DNA of 64,000 nucleotides from an uncultured Aquimarina sp. (GTDB lineage: Bacteria; Bacteroidota; Bacteroidia; Flavobacteriales; Flavobacteriaceae), in the NCBI GenBank assembly GCA_947498705.1, contig CANMLW010000001.1, forward strand, positions 186,001 through 250,000, given 5' to 3'. Both the position numbers and the translations under genes were made by a program. Below are positions 18,612 through 28,357 of the stretch, piece by piece. Position 1 is the first letter of the stretch, and the number at the start of each line of letters is the position of its first letter. The notes under the pieces were generated by a model that was given only the letters and a program-made list of their open reading frames with translations, searched no databases and had not been told where the DNA came from.

Positions 18612-21536
18612 GTGTGGCATATCGATAAAAACTATATTCTTTTCATAATTTTTGTTGTTTCTTTTAAGCTTTATTCACAAGTAGAAAGTCCTTTGTTAGC
18701 AAAAGACTCTCAAGCTCAAAAGATGTGGGTGGATAGTGTCTACAATAAAATGACACTTAAGGAAAAAGTAGGTCAATTGTTCATGGTAAATATATCTTCT
18801 TCTGACCAGATCAGAGAAACAGATAGATTAAAACAATTGATTAATGATTTTTATATAGGGGGTATTATTTTCTCTAAAGGAGGACCAAAGCGACAGGCAA
18901 AATTAACAAACGATTATCAAGAATTGTCAAAAGTGCCATTGCTTATTGGGATGGATGCAGAATGGGGGTTAGGTATGAGATTGGATTCTACACAAGTTTT
19001 TCCTTGGAATATGGCTTTGGGTGCAATTCAAAACGATACCTTAATAGAAAAAACTGGGAGACAAATAGCTAAACATTGTAAACGATTAGGCGTGCATATT
19101 AATTTTGCCCCTGTAGTCGATATAAATACTAATCCTAATAATCCTATTATTGGTAATCGATCCTTTGGCGAGGAAAGAGAAAATGTAACTCGTAAAGCAT
19201 TGGCTTTTATGAAGGGAATGCAGAAGGAAGGTGTATTAGCAAGCGCAAAACATTTTCCTGGACATGGAGATACAGATAGTGATTCTCATATAACATTGCC
19301 AACTATTGGATTCGATGCCAAAAGAATTGATAGCATCGAATTGTATCCATATAAAAAATTAATTAAAGAAGGATTGCCAAGCATCATGGTAGCTCACCTA
19401 AATGTGCCTGCTCTTGAACCTAGATCAAATCACCCTTCGTCTCTTTCAAAAAATATTGTTGCTACAATTTTAAGAGACAGTTTGCAATTTAATGGTTTGG
19501 TAATTACAGATGCTCTTAATATGAAAGGTGTGTCAGATTTTGAAGCTCCTGGTGATATTGATTTGGCTGCATTTGTAGCAGGAAATGACATGCTGTTAAT
19601 GTCTGAAGATGTGCCATTGGCTTCTCAAAAAATAATATCTGCTTATTATGCTGGAGCAATAAACGAAGAACGATTGTCATATTCAGTAAAAAAAATACTG
19701 TACGCAAAATACAAGGTTGGTCTTTATGATTATGTTCCAATCGATACTCATTTTATTGAAGAAGAGTTGAATAGTGCTAAGAATGAAGTTTTAAATCACG
19801 AATTGGTAGAAAATTCGCTAACAATAATAAAGAATAGTAGAGCATCTTTACCAATTAAAAACTTGGATTTAAAGAAAATTGCATATGTTTCGTTTGGTGA
19901 TGATTCTGGAGAAACGTTTTATAATGAACTTAATAAGTATGCACAAGTAGATTGGGTAAAAGCCAGTCTGCTTAATGAAATGATAGATAAGCTAAAAGAT
20001 TATAATTATGTAATCGTGGGCTTTCATAAAGCTAATGATTCTCCATGGGAGAAATATAAATTTAAAGATAAAGAGTTGGTTTGGTTATATGAAATAGCAA
20101 GAATGAATACCACAATTCTTAATGTGTTTACAAAGCCTTATGCAATTTCTGATATGATTTCGACCACTAATTTTGAAGGGATTTTGGTGGCTTATCAAAA
20201 CAGTAAAATAGCTCAGGAAAAATCGGCTCAATTACTTTTTGGAGCGATTCCCTCTAAGGGGAAGTTGCCGGTAAGTGTTTCTGATGATTTTCCTGTTGGA
20301 GTAGGTGAAGAAACGAGATCCTTAAAAAGACTATCATACGGAGTTCCGGAAAGTGTTGGTGTAAATTCACATAAACTTGCCAAAATAGATTCTATTGTTG
20401 CTGTTGCAATACAAGAAAGAATGACGCCAGGAGTACAACTAATCGTTGCTAGAAAAGGAAAAGTAATTTTTCATAAAAATTATGGATACCATTCGTATGA
20501 AAAAACTAGAAAGGTAAAAAATACAGATATTTATGATTTAGCATCGTTAACAAAGATATTAGCAACCCTGCCTCTTTTAATAGAGTTGAAAGATAAGGGG
20601 ATTGTAGCCTTAGATACTAAGGTGGGGGATATGTTGCCTTCTTTCAAAGGTTCTAATAAAGAGGACATAACAATAAAATCAATGCTTTCTCATTATGCAA
20701 GATTAAGAGCGTGGATACCTTTTTATGTGCATACTATGGACTCTGTAACTCAAAAACCAGATTATAAGTATTATAGAACCAGTAAGTCAGAAAACTTTGG
20801 CTTGCAGGTGACTAAAAACTTATATTTCCGGAACGATATGAAGGATTCGTTGTTAATTAAAATAAGGGATAGTAAACTAAGAAAAAGACTTAGTTATAAA
20901 TATAGTGACCTTCCATATTACCTTTTAAAATCCTATATAGAAGATTATTATGGAAATTCGCTAAATGACTTAACTCAACAACATATTTACAAACCATTAG
21001 GGGCAAATAATACCTCCTATGTGCCATTGTCTAAATTTAAAAGAAAAAGAATTGTCCCAACAGAGAATGATATGATTTATAGGGGTGAGCTAATTCATGG
21101 GTATGTACATGATCAGGGGGCTGCAATGTTAGGTGGTGTTGGCGGTCATGCTGGACTGTTTGCTAATGCAAATGATGTTACCAAAATTATGCAAATGTAT
21201 CTTAATGGAGGTTATTATGGCGGTAAACAGTACTTTAGTAAGCAAACATTAGAAGAGTTTAATACTTGTTATTATTGTGATAGAGATGTTCGACGAGGAA
21301 TAGGGTTTGACAAACCGCAATTAGGAACCGTAGGACCAACCTGTGGATGTATATCTATGACTAGTTTTGGACATAGTGGTTTTACAGGAACATTTACCTG
21401 GGCTGATCCTGAAGAAGAAATTATATACGTATTTTTAAGTAATCGTATTCATCCTAATGCTGCCAATAGAAAATTAATATCTAATGATATTAGATCTGAA
21501 ATCCAAAGGGTTATTTATGAGGCTATAGACTATTAG
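18612..21536 (+). CDS. Glycoside hydrolase family 3 (NagZ-like) fused to a class C beta-lactamase-type serine hydrolase
   Basis: The start is a GTG at 18612, followed by a signal-like stretch (residues 7-22). Residues about 35-390 are a GH3 beta-N-acetylhexosaminidase. They show KHFPGHGDTDSDSH near 215, the His-Asp general acid/base dyad of NagZ enzymes, and the nucleophile Asp in ITDALNMKG near 299. A (beta/alpha)6-type second GH3 domain follows to about 580. Residues from about 600 to 974 are a penicillin-binding/beta-lactamase fold: SLTK near 646, YSD near 764 and HSGFTG near 920. The protein probably trims GlcNAc from muropeptides and cuts an ester or amide bond. This fusion is known in Bacteroidota. 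Confidence 0.9.
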   Translation: MWHIDKNYILFIIFVVSFKLYSQVESPLLAKDSQAQKMWVDSVYNKMTLKEKVGQLFMVNISSSDQIRETDRLKQLINDFYIGGIIFSKGGPKRQAKLTNDYQELSKVPLLIGMDAEWGLGMRLDSTQVFPWNMALGAIQNDTLIEKTGRQIAKHCKRLGVHINFAPVVDINTNPNNPIIGNRSFGEERENVTRKALAFMKGMQKEGVLASAKHFPGHGDTDSDSHITLPTIGFDAKRIDSIELYPYKKLIKEGLPSIMVAHLNVPALEPRSNHPSSLSKNIVATILRDSLQFNGLVITDALNMKGVSDFEAPGDIDLAAFVAGNDMLLMSEDVPLASQKIISAYYAGAINEERLSYSVKKILYAKYKVGLYDYVPIDTHFIEEELNSAKNEVLNHELVENSLTIIKNSRASLPIKNLDLKKIAYVSFGDDSGETFYNELNKYAQVDWVKASLLNEMIDKLKDYNYVIVGFHKANDSPWEKYKFKDKELVWLYEIARMNTTILNVFTKPYAISDMISTTNFEGILVAYQNSKIAQEKSAQLLFGAIPSKGKLPVSVSDDFPVGVGEETRSLKRLSYGVPESVGVNSHKLAKIDSIVAVAIQERMTPGVQLIVARKGKVIFHKNYGYHSYEKTRKVKNTDIYDLASLTKILATLPLLIELKDKGIVALDTKVGDMLPSFKGSNKEDITIKSMLSHYARLRAWIPFYVHTMDSVTQKPDYKYYRTSKSENFGLQVTKNLYFRNDMKDSLLIKIRDSKLRKRLSYKYSDLPYYLLKSYIEDYYGNSLNDLTQQHIYKPLGANNTSYVPLSKFKRKRIVPTENDMIYRGELIHGYVHDQGAAMLGGVGGHAGLFANANDVTKIMQMYLNGGYYGGKQYFSKQTLEEFNTCYYCDRDVRRGIGFDKPQLGTVGPTCGCISMTSFGHSGFTGTFTWADPEEEIIYVFLSNRIHPNAANRKLISNDIRSEIQRVIYEAIDY

Positions 21537-21663
21537 AACCAAATGAAAGTTTTTTGTTTCTGCAAACAAACTAAATATAAACGTGATATAAGCTTTTTAA
21601 AAACTATCGTTTCGATAAATTACTGTTTAAACAACCAAAAAGATTATCTATATGGGTGTTGGG

Positions 21664-22200
21664 TTATTTTTCAAAAAAACTAAAAACAGACCCTCCATAT
21701 TTTCTAGAATGACTAAAATGAACAGAGTTTTCTAGGGAAGTATGTTTTGAGTGTTCTATTATAAGAATTCCGCCTGGATTTAATAATTCATTTTCAAAAA
21801 CTAACGTTGCTATTTTTTCAAATTGATCTACGGTGAAATCATAAGGAGGATCGGCAAAAATTATATCTGCTTTGCGCTTTACCTTTTCTAAATAACTGTA
21901 TACATCACTTTTTATGGTTTCGATAGGGGCTTCAAGTTCTCTGGCAATCGTTTTTATATATGAAAGACATGCATAATGAGAATCTACAGAAGTAATTGAT
22001 TTTGTTCCTCTTGAAATAAATTCATAACTAATATTTCCTGTTCCTGCAAACAAGTCGATGACAGATATATTCGAGAAGTTGTATTGATTTCTTAAAATGT
22101 TAAAAAGCCCTTCTTTTGCCATATCGGTTGTGGGTCTAACGGGCAGTTTTTTGGGAGCTGTAAGCCTTTTTCCTTTATATTTTCCTGAAATAATTCGCAT
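21664..22200 (-). CDS. rsmD: 16S rRNA (guanine966-N2)-methyltransferase RsmD
   Basis: This 178-residue protein of RsmD length has RIISGKYKGKRL at the start, PTTDMAKEGLFN near 26, the SAM-binding DLFAGTGN near 49 and the catalytic ADPPYDF near 115. It methylates G966 of 16S rRNA in the 30S subunit. It starts one base after the end of the DUF3822 gene, so the two are translationally coupled. Confidence 0.93.
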   Translation of the reverse strand: MRIISGKYKGKRLTAPKKLPVRPTTDMAKEGLFNILRNQYNFSNISVIDLFAGTGNISYEFISRGTKSITSVDSHYACLSYIKTIARELEAPIETIKSDVYSYLEKVKRKADIIFADPPYDFTVDQFEKIATLVFENELLNPGGILIIEHSKHTSLENSVHFSHSRKYGGSVFSFFEK

Positions 22201-22201
22201 A

Positions 22202-23026
22202 TTAAAAATGACTACTTAGTAAAACAAAATGTTTGTGAGGATTGAGCAAAGCGACATCTGTACCTAATTTTATGTTGTTCATGTTTTCTCCAAAACTTAT
22301 ATTTCTAACATAAGTGTAAGCGATTTTGTAAAGAGCACTTTCTTTAGAGAGGTTTCCTGTGAAAATAAGTTCAAATTCTTCTGGGTTAAGTTGTAATTGC
22401 TCTGTGGTAAATAAAAGATAGTATAGAAAATCTTCTTTGGAATGGTAGGCATATGTATTGCATAAAACTAAATTTCCGTTAGTAATTATAGCAAGATCAA
22501 AGGAGGTATCATTAATATTTGCAAAAACAGAAGAAGATTTGCTATTTTTTTTTTGAGTCAGTAAAGAGTCAACTAATACGGTGCTTGTGTGTTTGTATGT
22601 AAAAGTACCGAAATTATCAAAAAAGAAATTATTGATATTCGTATAAGGAATATAAACGGTAACAATATTGTGTTGCTCAAGCTCGTCGAATGCTATAAAA
22701 TCATTTTTTAGTACCTTGATATTATATTTTAAATATTCGTTTAGAGACTCTGCGTTAAATAGTGGTTTTGGGACAATGGTGTATAAATCGTTTTGGTATA
22801 TAACGTTTACTTTGTCAAAGCTCTCTTTTAAATTAGTGTTATGGTCAAAAACGTATTTGATTTTATCAAGGATTTGCTCGGGTGTTAATTGTATTCCGAA
22901 GCTTTCATGATTGATCGCAGTGATTTGTTGGTCAATCCAAGTACAAAAAGAAAGTCCATTCAAGCCTACCTGAATGGACAATGTCTTTGACGTATTATTA
23001 ATGGTATTATTGGTCGTTTGCACCAT
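22202..23026 (-). CDS. DUF3822 family protein
   Basis: This 274-residue protein is typical of the DUF3822 proteins found immediately upstream of rsmD across Bacteroidota. It has an N-terminal LSIQVGLNGLSFC segment, then repeats that suggest two halves of an actin-like ATPase fold, and a central DLAIITNGNLVLCNTY. No enzymatic role is established. Its start overlaps the end of the 23007-23651 gene by 20 bases, giving a three-gene operon ending in rsmD. Confidence 0.82.
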   Translation of the reverse strand: MVQTTNNTINNTSKTLSIQVGLNGLSFCTWIDQQITAINHESFGIQLTPEQILDKIKYVFDHNTNLKESFDKVNVIYQNDLYTIVPKPLFNAESLNEYLKYNIKVLKNDFIAFDELEQHNIVTVYIPYTNINNFFFDNFGTFTYKHTSTVLVDSLLTQKKNSKSSSVFANINDTSFDLAIITNGNLVLCNTYAYHSKEDFLYYLLFTTEQLQLNPEEFELIFTGNLSKESALYKIAYTYVRNISFGENMNNIKLGTDVALLNPHKHFVLLSSHF

Positions 23027-23651
23027 AGGTTCTTGGCCAATTACCAGAGGTCATTACTTCTGTCATAGATCCAACAGATAAGAAAGGTCCATTAACCCCA
23101 TCTACAGAAACTACTTCTTTTTCCTGAGCCAATAAATCTTTATCTTGATCATGTAATAAAATATCTTTTGAAACCTTCGCTTCAAAAACTGGAATTCTTA
23201 AGTCATTCTTATTTATAAAACCTGCATCCATTTCAAAATTTGCATCAACTCCTTCAATAGGAACTTTTAACATTGTCTTATGGCTTCCTGTTTTAAACAA
23301 AGAATCTTTTACCGATGCATATCCTAGAGTATCGATAACAACCGTATCTCTAGGTTCGTCGATCTTAAGTATTTTATTAAAGCTTATAAAGCTAGAATCC
23401 CTTCTTTGAGTTAAAGTGAATTTTGCAGTGTCTATAAAAGAAACTAACTGAACAGGGTCTTTGGTGAATTTCCCGGTTATTGATCTGTATGCCAGTTGTG
23501 CGGTACGAATATCTCTTAAATTTTCGACAGCTTTAGCATATCTCACTTGTTTTAATTTATTGAACTTTACTGGACCATTAATAGAATTGAATACTAAGTA
23601 CCCTAAGAACCCTATTACTATCCAAAGAACTAACTGAACAACAATTTTCAT
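23007..23651 (-). CDS. Conserved hypothetical protein with one N-terminal membrane helix
   Basis: The 214-residue protein has a single hydrophobic helix (residues 4-22). It is followed by LRDIRTAQLAYRSITGKFTKD, which resembles the segment after the helix of type II/IV pseudopilins. The remainder is probably periplasmic. It is the first gene of the rsmD operon. A -7 box on this strand (CAAATCTA, 23685-23692) lies 34 bases upstream. Function unknown. Confidence 0.75.
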   Translation of the reverse strand: MKIVVQLVLWIVIGFLGYLVFNSINGPVKFNKLKQVRYAKAVENLRDIRTAQLAYRSITGKFTKDPVQLVSFIDTAKFTLTQRRDSSFISFNKILKIDEPRDTVVIDTLGYASVKDSLFKTGSHKTMLKVPIEGVDANFEMDAGFINKNDLRIPVFEAKVSKDILLHDQDKDLLAQEKEVVSVDGVNGPFLSVGSMTEVMTSGNWPRTYGANDQ

Positions 23652-23684
23652 TTTACGATTTAGCTTTAAACATTAGTGTATACG

Positions 23685-23692
23685 CAAATCTA
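23685..23692 (-). promoter_or_regulatory. Bacteroidota -7 box for the rsmD operon
   Basis: The minus strand reads TAGATTTG, matching TAnnTTTG. It sits 34 bases before the ATG at 23651. No good -33 TTG was found. Confidence 0.5.
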
Positions 23693-23737
23693 CAATTTTT
23701 TTTTAATCGTAAAAGTTTATTGCCAAAAAATCATCCC

Positions 23738-23745
23738 TATCTTTG
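23738..23745 (+). promoter_or_regulatory. Bacteroidota -7 box for the RecD-like helicase
   Basis: TATCTTTG matches TAnnTTTG. TTG at 23720-23722 is a possible -33 element with a short spacing of 15 bases. Because the box contains the TTG that would open the long reading frame, transcription should begin after it. This moves the true start to the ATG at 23788. Confidence 0.65.
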
Positions 23746-23787
23746 ATTTATTATTATAAGTATGATCAATTTACAGATATAAATTTA

Positions 23788-25215
23788 ATGAAGGAAAAAG
23801 AGTTTTATGGATTATTGAAAGAAGATTTTCCTTTTGAACCGACTGTAAAACAGGATGTTGTTTTACAAAAACTATCTCAGTTTGTATTATCTAGAGCAAA
23901 AAATGAACTTTTTTTACTTAAAGGATATGCCGGTACAGGAAAAACTACACTGATAGGAGCCTTGGTTAGAAACCTTGGAAAGGCAAAATTGAACACCGTT
24001 CTGTTGGCACCCACGGGACGAGCAGCAAAAGTGATTAGTAATTTTTCTGGGCGACAAGCTCAAACGATTCATAGAAATATCTATTATCCCAAAAAAAACC
24101 AAAGTGGAGGACTGGCGTTTCAGTTAAAACAGAATAAATGTAGAAATACTATTTTTATTGTTGATGAAGCTTCAATGATACCAGATACACCAAGTGATAA
24201 TAAACTTTTCGAAAATGGTTCTCTTTTAGATGACTTAATGATGTATGTCTATTCTGGATACAATTGTAAGATTCTGCTTATTGGGGATACCGCACAATTA
24301 CCGCCAGTTAAGTTAGAGGTTAGTCCAGCTCTGGATGCTAATAATTTGGAAATTGGTTTTAATACCGAAGTAACACAGATAGAGTTAGATGAAGTGGTAA
24401 GGCAAGCAGAAGGAAGTGGAGTGTTAATGAATGCAACCTATATTAGAGAAACACTTAAGGACGGGTTTTATGATTCATTTCGTTTTGATATCACAGGATA
24501 TCCTGATGTGATAAGACTTGTTGATGGACATGAAATTATGGATGCCTTAAATGATGGTTATATAACCTCTGGTCATGAAGAGTCTGTAATTATTTTGCGT
24601 TCAAATAAAAGAGCTAATATTTACAATCAACAAATTCGTTCAAGAATTCTTTTTCAGGAAGAGGAGTTATCTACAGGTGATTATCTTATGGTAGTCAAGA
24701 ATAATTATTTTTGGTTGGATACAAAAAGTGAAGCAGGCTTTATTGCTAATGGAGATATTATTAAAGTACTTGAAATTTTTTCAGTAAAAGAATTGTACGG
24801 GTTTAAGTTTGCAATTGTAAATGTAGCTATGGTAGATTATCCAAATCAAAAACCTTTTGAAACAGTATTGTTATTAGATACTTTAACTTCTGAAACTCCC
24901 TCTTTATCATACGAAGAGTCAAATAAATTGTATCAAGAAGTTATGAAAGATTTTGAGGATGAAAAATCAAAATATAAACGTTTTTTAGGCGTTAAAAACA
25001 ATAGATTCTTTAATAGCTTACAAGTAAAGTTTTCATATGCTATTACTTGTCATAAATCTCAAGGAGGTCAGTGGGATAATGTGTTTGTAGAACAACCTTA
25101 CCTCGCAGAAGGTATCACCAAAGATTATTTAAGATGGTTGTATACAGCCATTACGAGAACAAAAAAGAAATTATTTCTTATTGGATTTAAAGACGATTTC
25201 TTTGCAGAAAATTAA
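23788..25215 (+). CDS. RecD2-like superfamily 1 DNA helicase
   Basis: This 475-residue helicase has Walker A GYAGTGKTTLI near residue 46, a DEAS Walker B (FIVDEASMI) near 128, GDTAQLPP (motif III) near 172, and C-terminal motifs CHKSQGGQWDNV (V) and YTAITRTKK (VI). It resembles ATP-dependent RecD-like helicases without RecBC and probably acts 5'-3' on DNA during repair or replication. The start is placed at the ATG of MKEKEFYGLL rather than the TTG at 23743, which is part of the promoter box. Confidence 0.88.
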   Translation: MKEKEFYGLLKEDFPFEPTVKQDVVLQKLSQFVLSRAKNELFLLKGYAGTGKTTLIGALVRNLGKAKLNTVLLAPTGRAAKVISNFSGRQAQTIHRNIYYPKKNQSGGLAFQLKQNKCRNTIFIVDEASMIPDTPSDNKLFENGSLLDDLMMYVYSGYNCKILLIGDTAQLPPVKLEVSPALDANNLEIGFNTEVTQIELDEVVRQAEGSGVLMNATYIRETLKDGFYDSFRFDITGYPDVIRLVDGHEIMDALNDGYITSGHEESVIILRSNKRANIYNQQIRSRILFQEEELSTGDYLMVVKNNYFWLDTKSEAGFIANGDIIKVLEIFSVKELYGFKFAIVNVAMVDYPNQKPFETVLLLDTLTSETPSLSYEESNKLYQEVMKDFEDEKSKYKRFLGVKNNRFFNSLQVKFSYAITCHKSQGGQWDNVFVEQPYLAEGITKDYLRWLYTAITRTKKKLFLIGFKDDFFAEN

Positions 25216-25313
25216 TTGTTTTAATTGTTTTTCAAGTTTTGTTTTATGACTTTTTTAAGAAATATATATGAAACTAAATTAATTTTGAATAACAAAAATT
25301 GATTTAAAAAAGT

Positions 25314-25321
25314 TAATTTTG
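25314..25321 (+). promoter_or_regulatory. Bacteroidota -7 box for the KdsB-KdnB fusion gene
   Basis: TAATTTTG fits TAnnTTTG and ends 23 bases before the TTG start at 25345. TTG triplets upstream (25285, 25299) are not at ideal spacing. Confidence 0.5.
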
Positions 25322-25344
25322 CAAATTAAGAAAAGCAATACATT

Positions 25345-27219
25345 TTGAACAAAAATACTCTAAAAACTATCGCAATGATTCCTGCGAGGTATGCTGCCAC
25401 GCGTTTTCCTGGTAAGCTAATGCAAGATCTTGAAGGAAAAAGTGTAATTAGAAGAACTTACGAAGCCGCTGTTAATTCTGGACTTTTTGAAGAAGTATAT
25501 GTTGTTACGGATAGTGACATTATTTATGATGAAATTACTTCTCATGGGGGAGTAGCTATTATGAGTAAAAAAGAGCATAGTTGCGGAAGCGACCGAATTG
25601 CTGAAGCGGTAGAAGATATGGATGTCGATATCGTGGTAAATGTGCAAGGTGATGAACCGTTTACCGATCGCGAAAGCTTAGAAAAAGTGCTAAGTGTTTT
25701 TTATAAAGAAGATTCTGATAAAATAGATTTGGCAAGCCTAATGACACCCATGGAAGACTGGGATGATATTATGAATCCAAATAGTGTAAAAGTTATTGTA
25801 GATGAAAATAATTATGCACTGTATTTTTCAAGAGCGCCAATTCCATATCCTCGAGATAAAGAAACAAATCACACATATTATAAGCATAAAGGAGTTTATG
25901 CCTTTAGAAAGCAAGCGATTTTAGATTTTTATAATTTACCCATGAAGTCGTTAGAAGCTTCTGAAAAAATTGAGTGTATTCGATATCTGGAGTATGGGAA
26001 AAACATAAAAATGATAGAGACTAAGCATGAGGGAGTAGAGATTGATACTCCCGAAGATTTAGAAAGAGCAAAAAAAATAATAAATAAAGAAAGCCAATTG
26101 AATATACAAGCCACACCTTCTATACCTACTCCAGTTTCGACTTTTAAGAATTTTCCAATGGTTCCAAAAGTGGTTTTCGGGGTTGGGGCTTTTAATCAGA
26201 TTAGTCAAATTGTTTCTCCACAACGAAATGGTGTTACTCCGTTTATATATTTGATCGATGAAGTTTTTGAAAATAATAAATCTTTTATCGAAAACAGGAT
26301 TCCTTTGGCATATACAGACGAGATAGTTTATATCTCAACAGCAGAAGAGCCTAAGACCTCTCAAGTAGATGAAATTGTATCAGATATTAAAAATAAATGT
26401 CAATATACTCCTAGTGGTATTATTGGCATCGGTGGTGGGTCGATATTAGATTTGGCAAAAGCTGTTTCTATTATGTTAACTAACCCAGGAAGTGCAACAG
26501 AGTATCAAGGATGGGATTTAGTAAACAATAAAGCTGTGTATCATGTAGGAGTTCCAACAATTTCTGGAACTGGAGCAGAAGTTTCGCGAACAACCGTATT
26601 AACAGGTCCTGAACGTAAATTAGGAATTAATTCTGATTTTACACCTTTTGATCAAGTAATACTTGATCCAGAATTAATTAAAGATGTTCCAAAAGATCAA
26701 TGGTTCTATACAGGGATGGATTGTTATATTCATTGCGTAGAATCATTAAACGGTACGTATCTTAATGCTTTTAGCCAAAGTTATGGAGAAAAAGCTTTAG
26801 ATCTATGTGAAGAAATATTTTTAGAAAACTCACTTAGTAAAGAAGAGGCAGACGCAAAACTAATGATGGCATCATGGCATGGAGGGATGAGTATTGCATA
26901 CTCTCAAGTGGGGGTTGCTCACGCAATGAGTTATGGACTTGCCTATGTTTTAGGAACAAAACATGGTGTTGGAAATTGTATTGTGTTTGATAAATTAGAA
27001 AAGTATTATCCAGAAGGAGTTGCTACTTTTAAGAAGATGAAAGAATATCATAACATTACTATACCAAAAGGAGTATGTGCAAACGTTACAGAAGACCAAT
27101 TAAATGTAATGACTAGAGTTGCCTTAAGTTTAGAACCTCTTTGGGAAAATGCACTTGGATCTGATTGGAAATCGAAAATAAATGCCGATAAATTAAAAGA
27201 AATTTATCGATCGCTGTAA
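25345..27219 (+). CDS. Fusion of CMP-Kdo synthetase (KdsB) and Kdo 8-oxidase-like iron alcohol dehydrogenase (KdnB)
   Basis: Residues 8-247 are a complete cytidylyltransferase: [22 protein letters not shown] at 80, NVQGDEPF at 99 and SRAPIPYPR at 162. KdsB activates Kdo with CTP for LPS inner core. After a linker (about 248-268) comes a group III iron alcohol dehydrogenase: [13 protein letters not shown] at 361 binds NAD, and D459, H463, H526 and H540 are the metal ligands. The dehydrogenase resembles KdnB, which with the aminotransferase KdnA makes 8-amino-Kdo in Shewanella. Linking both in one chain suggests channelling to CMP-Kdo8N. The start is TTG; MIPARY begins 10 codons later. No KdnA is in the window. 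Confidence 0.87.
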   Translation: MNKNTLKTIAMIPARYAATRFPGKLMQDLEGKSVIRRTYEAAVNSGLFEEVYVVTDSDIIYDEITSHGGVAIMSKKEHSCGSDRIAEAVEDMDVDIVVNVQGDEPFTDRESLEKVLSVFYKEDSDKIDLASLMTPMEDWDDIMNPNSVKVIVDENNYALYFSRAPIPYPRDKETNHTYYKHKGVYAFRKQAILDFYNLPMKSLEASEKIECIRYLEYGKNIKMIETKHEGVEIDTPEDLERAKKIINKESQLNIQATPSIPTPVSTFKNFPMVPKVVFGVGAFNQISQIVSPQRNGVTPFIYLIDEVFENNKSFIENRIPLAYTDEIVYISTAEEPKTSQVDEIVSDIKNKCQYTPSGIIGIGGGSILDLAKAVSIMLTNPGSATEYQGWDLVNNKAVYHVGVPTISGTGAEVSRTTVLTGPERKLGINSDFTPFDQVILDPELIKDVPKDQWFYTGMDCYIHCVESLNGTYLNAFSQSYGEKALDLCEEIFLENSLSKEEADAKLMMASWHGGMSIAYSQVGVAHAMSYGLAYVLGTKHGVGNCIVFDKLEKYYPEGVATFKKMKEYHNITIPKGVCANVTEDQLNVMTRVALSLEPLWENALGSDWKSKINADKLKEIYRSL

Positions 27220-27240
27220 TTGTTTGATTTTTAATTTACT

Positions 27241-27289
27241 AAATAAGTGTTAGTTTTGTTAAAAGATTTAACAAAACTAACACTTATTT
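27241..27289. terminator. Long perfect hairpin, probable terminator
   Basis: Two 23-base arms (27241-27263 and 27267-27289) are perfectly complementary around an AGA loop, and a T run follows. It lies 21 bases after the KdsB-KdnB stop codon and 13 bases before the acyltransferase start. It is longer than a usual rho-independent hairpin. Confidence 0.8.
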
Positions 27290-27302
27290 TTATCATAAGC
27301 CT

Positions 27303-27860
27303 ATGAAACGTTTTGCAGCCTTTGTATATCATAACCTTTTAGGGTGGAAAATGATTGGGGATTTTAATGCAGATTCTGTAAAAAAGTGTGTAATCGTTGT
27401 TGTGCCTCATACTAGTTGGCACGATTTCTACATTGGGTTGTTAATTCGTAAATTGGCGAATATTAAAATTAGTTTTTTAGCAAAAAAAGAACTTTTTAAA
27501 TGGCCATTAGGATGGTATATGAGAAAAGTTGGAGGAATTTCTTTGGATAGAACTTCGGGGCAAAATAAAGTTGAAGCAATAGCTGAATTGTTTCACAAAC
27601 GAAACGAATTAAGGCTAGCGCTGGCTCCAGAAGGGACTAGAAAAAAGGTAGAAGATTGGAAAACTGGTTTCTACCATATAGCAAAAACAGCAGAAGTTCC
27701 TATAATCATGGTAACATTTGATTTTGGTAAAAAACAAAACCTTATCTCGGCGCCTTTCTATCCATCCAATGATATCGAAAAAGATCTAAAGTTTATGTAT
27801 GATTTTTTTAAAGATGTTAAAGGAAAAATAGCAGAAAATAGTTTCCAACCGAAAAATTAA
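27303..27860 (+). CDS. PlsC-like acyltransferase
   Basis: This 185-residue protein shows the glycerolphosphate acyltransferase motif H-x4-D (PHTSWHDF near 36), a KxxLFKWP substrate loop, SLDRTS near 80, and PEGTRKK near 104. Such enzymes transfer an acyl chain to lysophosphatidate or to other lipids at the inner membrane. It is shorter than typical PlsC and has no clear membrane helix. Its 3' end overlaps the convergent gene 27857-28357 by 4 bases. Following the Kdo gene it may serve envelope lipid synthesis, which is inference. Confidence 0.82.
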   Translation: MKRFAAFVYHNLLGWKMIGDFNADSVKKCVIVVVPHTSWHDFYIGLLIRKLANIKISFLAKKELFKWPLGWYMRKVGGISLDRTSGQNKVEAIAELFHKRNELRLALAPEGTRKKVEDWKTGFYHIAKTAEVPIIMVTFDFGKKQNLISAPFYPSNDIEKDLKFMYDFFKDVKGKIAENSFQPKN

Positions 27861-28357
27861 AATTTTTGAACTTTCCTTTCTTCTATTTCTTTAGAAGGTT
27901 CTTCTGTTTTATTTCCAGTTCCAAAAAGTAAAGGAGTACTAGAGAAGGTAGTGCCAAAGTTTTTTGCTGCTAAGTGTACCTGCGAAATAGCATCCTCTAC
28001 CTGTTGATTCGAAAGTTCTTTTAAAGGATGTATATAAACAGACCAAAGAACGCCGTTAGAAATAGCATATTTAACATCTAATGCCGAATGAAAATTAGCG
28101 GTCATGCTATCTAGTAATAAATCCTTGTCCAATTGTGTCGTCTCTACAACGGGAGTGATAATCCTCATTCTGTTATTTGTTTCATCAGTAATACATAACA
28201 TTAGAGTCTCTTTGTAAATAAATTTCCAATTACCAGTTACTCCATTTATGGTGTCTGCTTTTTTATGAATGATATCTTTCAAAGTACTATTATCCATGTT
28301 TTGAGCGTATAATAGACTTGTGAATAAAAATAGAAAAAGGATACTTAGATGTTTCAT
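27857..28357 (-). CDS. Secreted hypothetical protein
   Basis: A signal peptide (residues 1-18, ending LLYAQ) precedes about 148 mature residues of mixed alpha/beta type with no motif I recognise. The tail (about 140-166) is charged and rich in Glu and Lys. It is monocistronic and convergent with the acyltransferase. It is probably periplasmic; function unknown. Confidence 0.72.
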   Translation of the reverse strand: MKHLSILFLFLFTSLLYAQNMDNSTLKDIIHKKADTINGVTGNWKFIYKETLMLCITDETNNRMRIITPVVETTQLDKDLLLDSMTANFHSALDVKYAISNGVLWSVYIHPLKELSNQQVEDAISQVHLAAKNFGTTFSSTPLLFGTGNKTEEPSKEIEERKVQKF

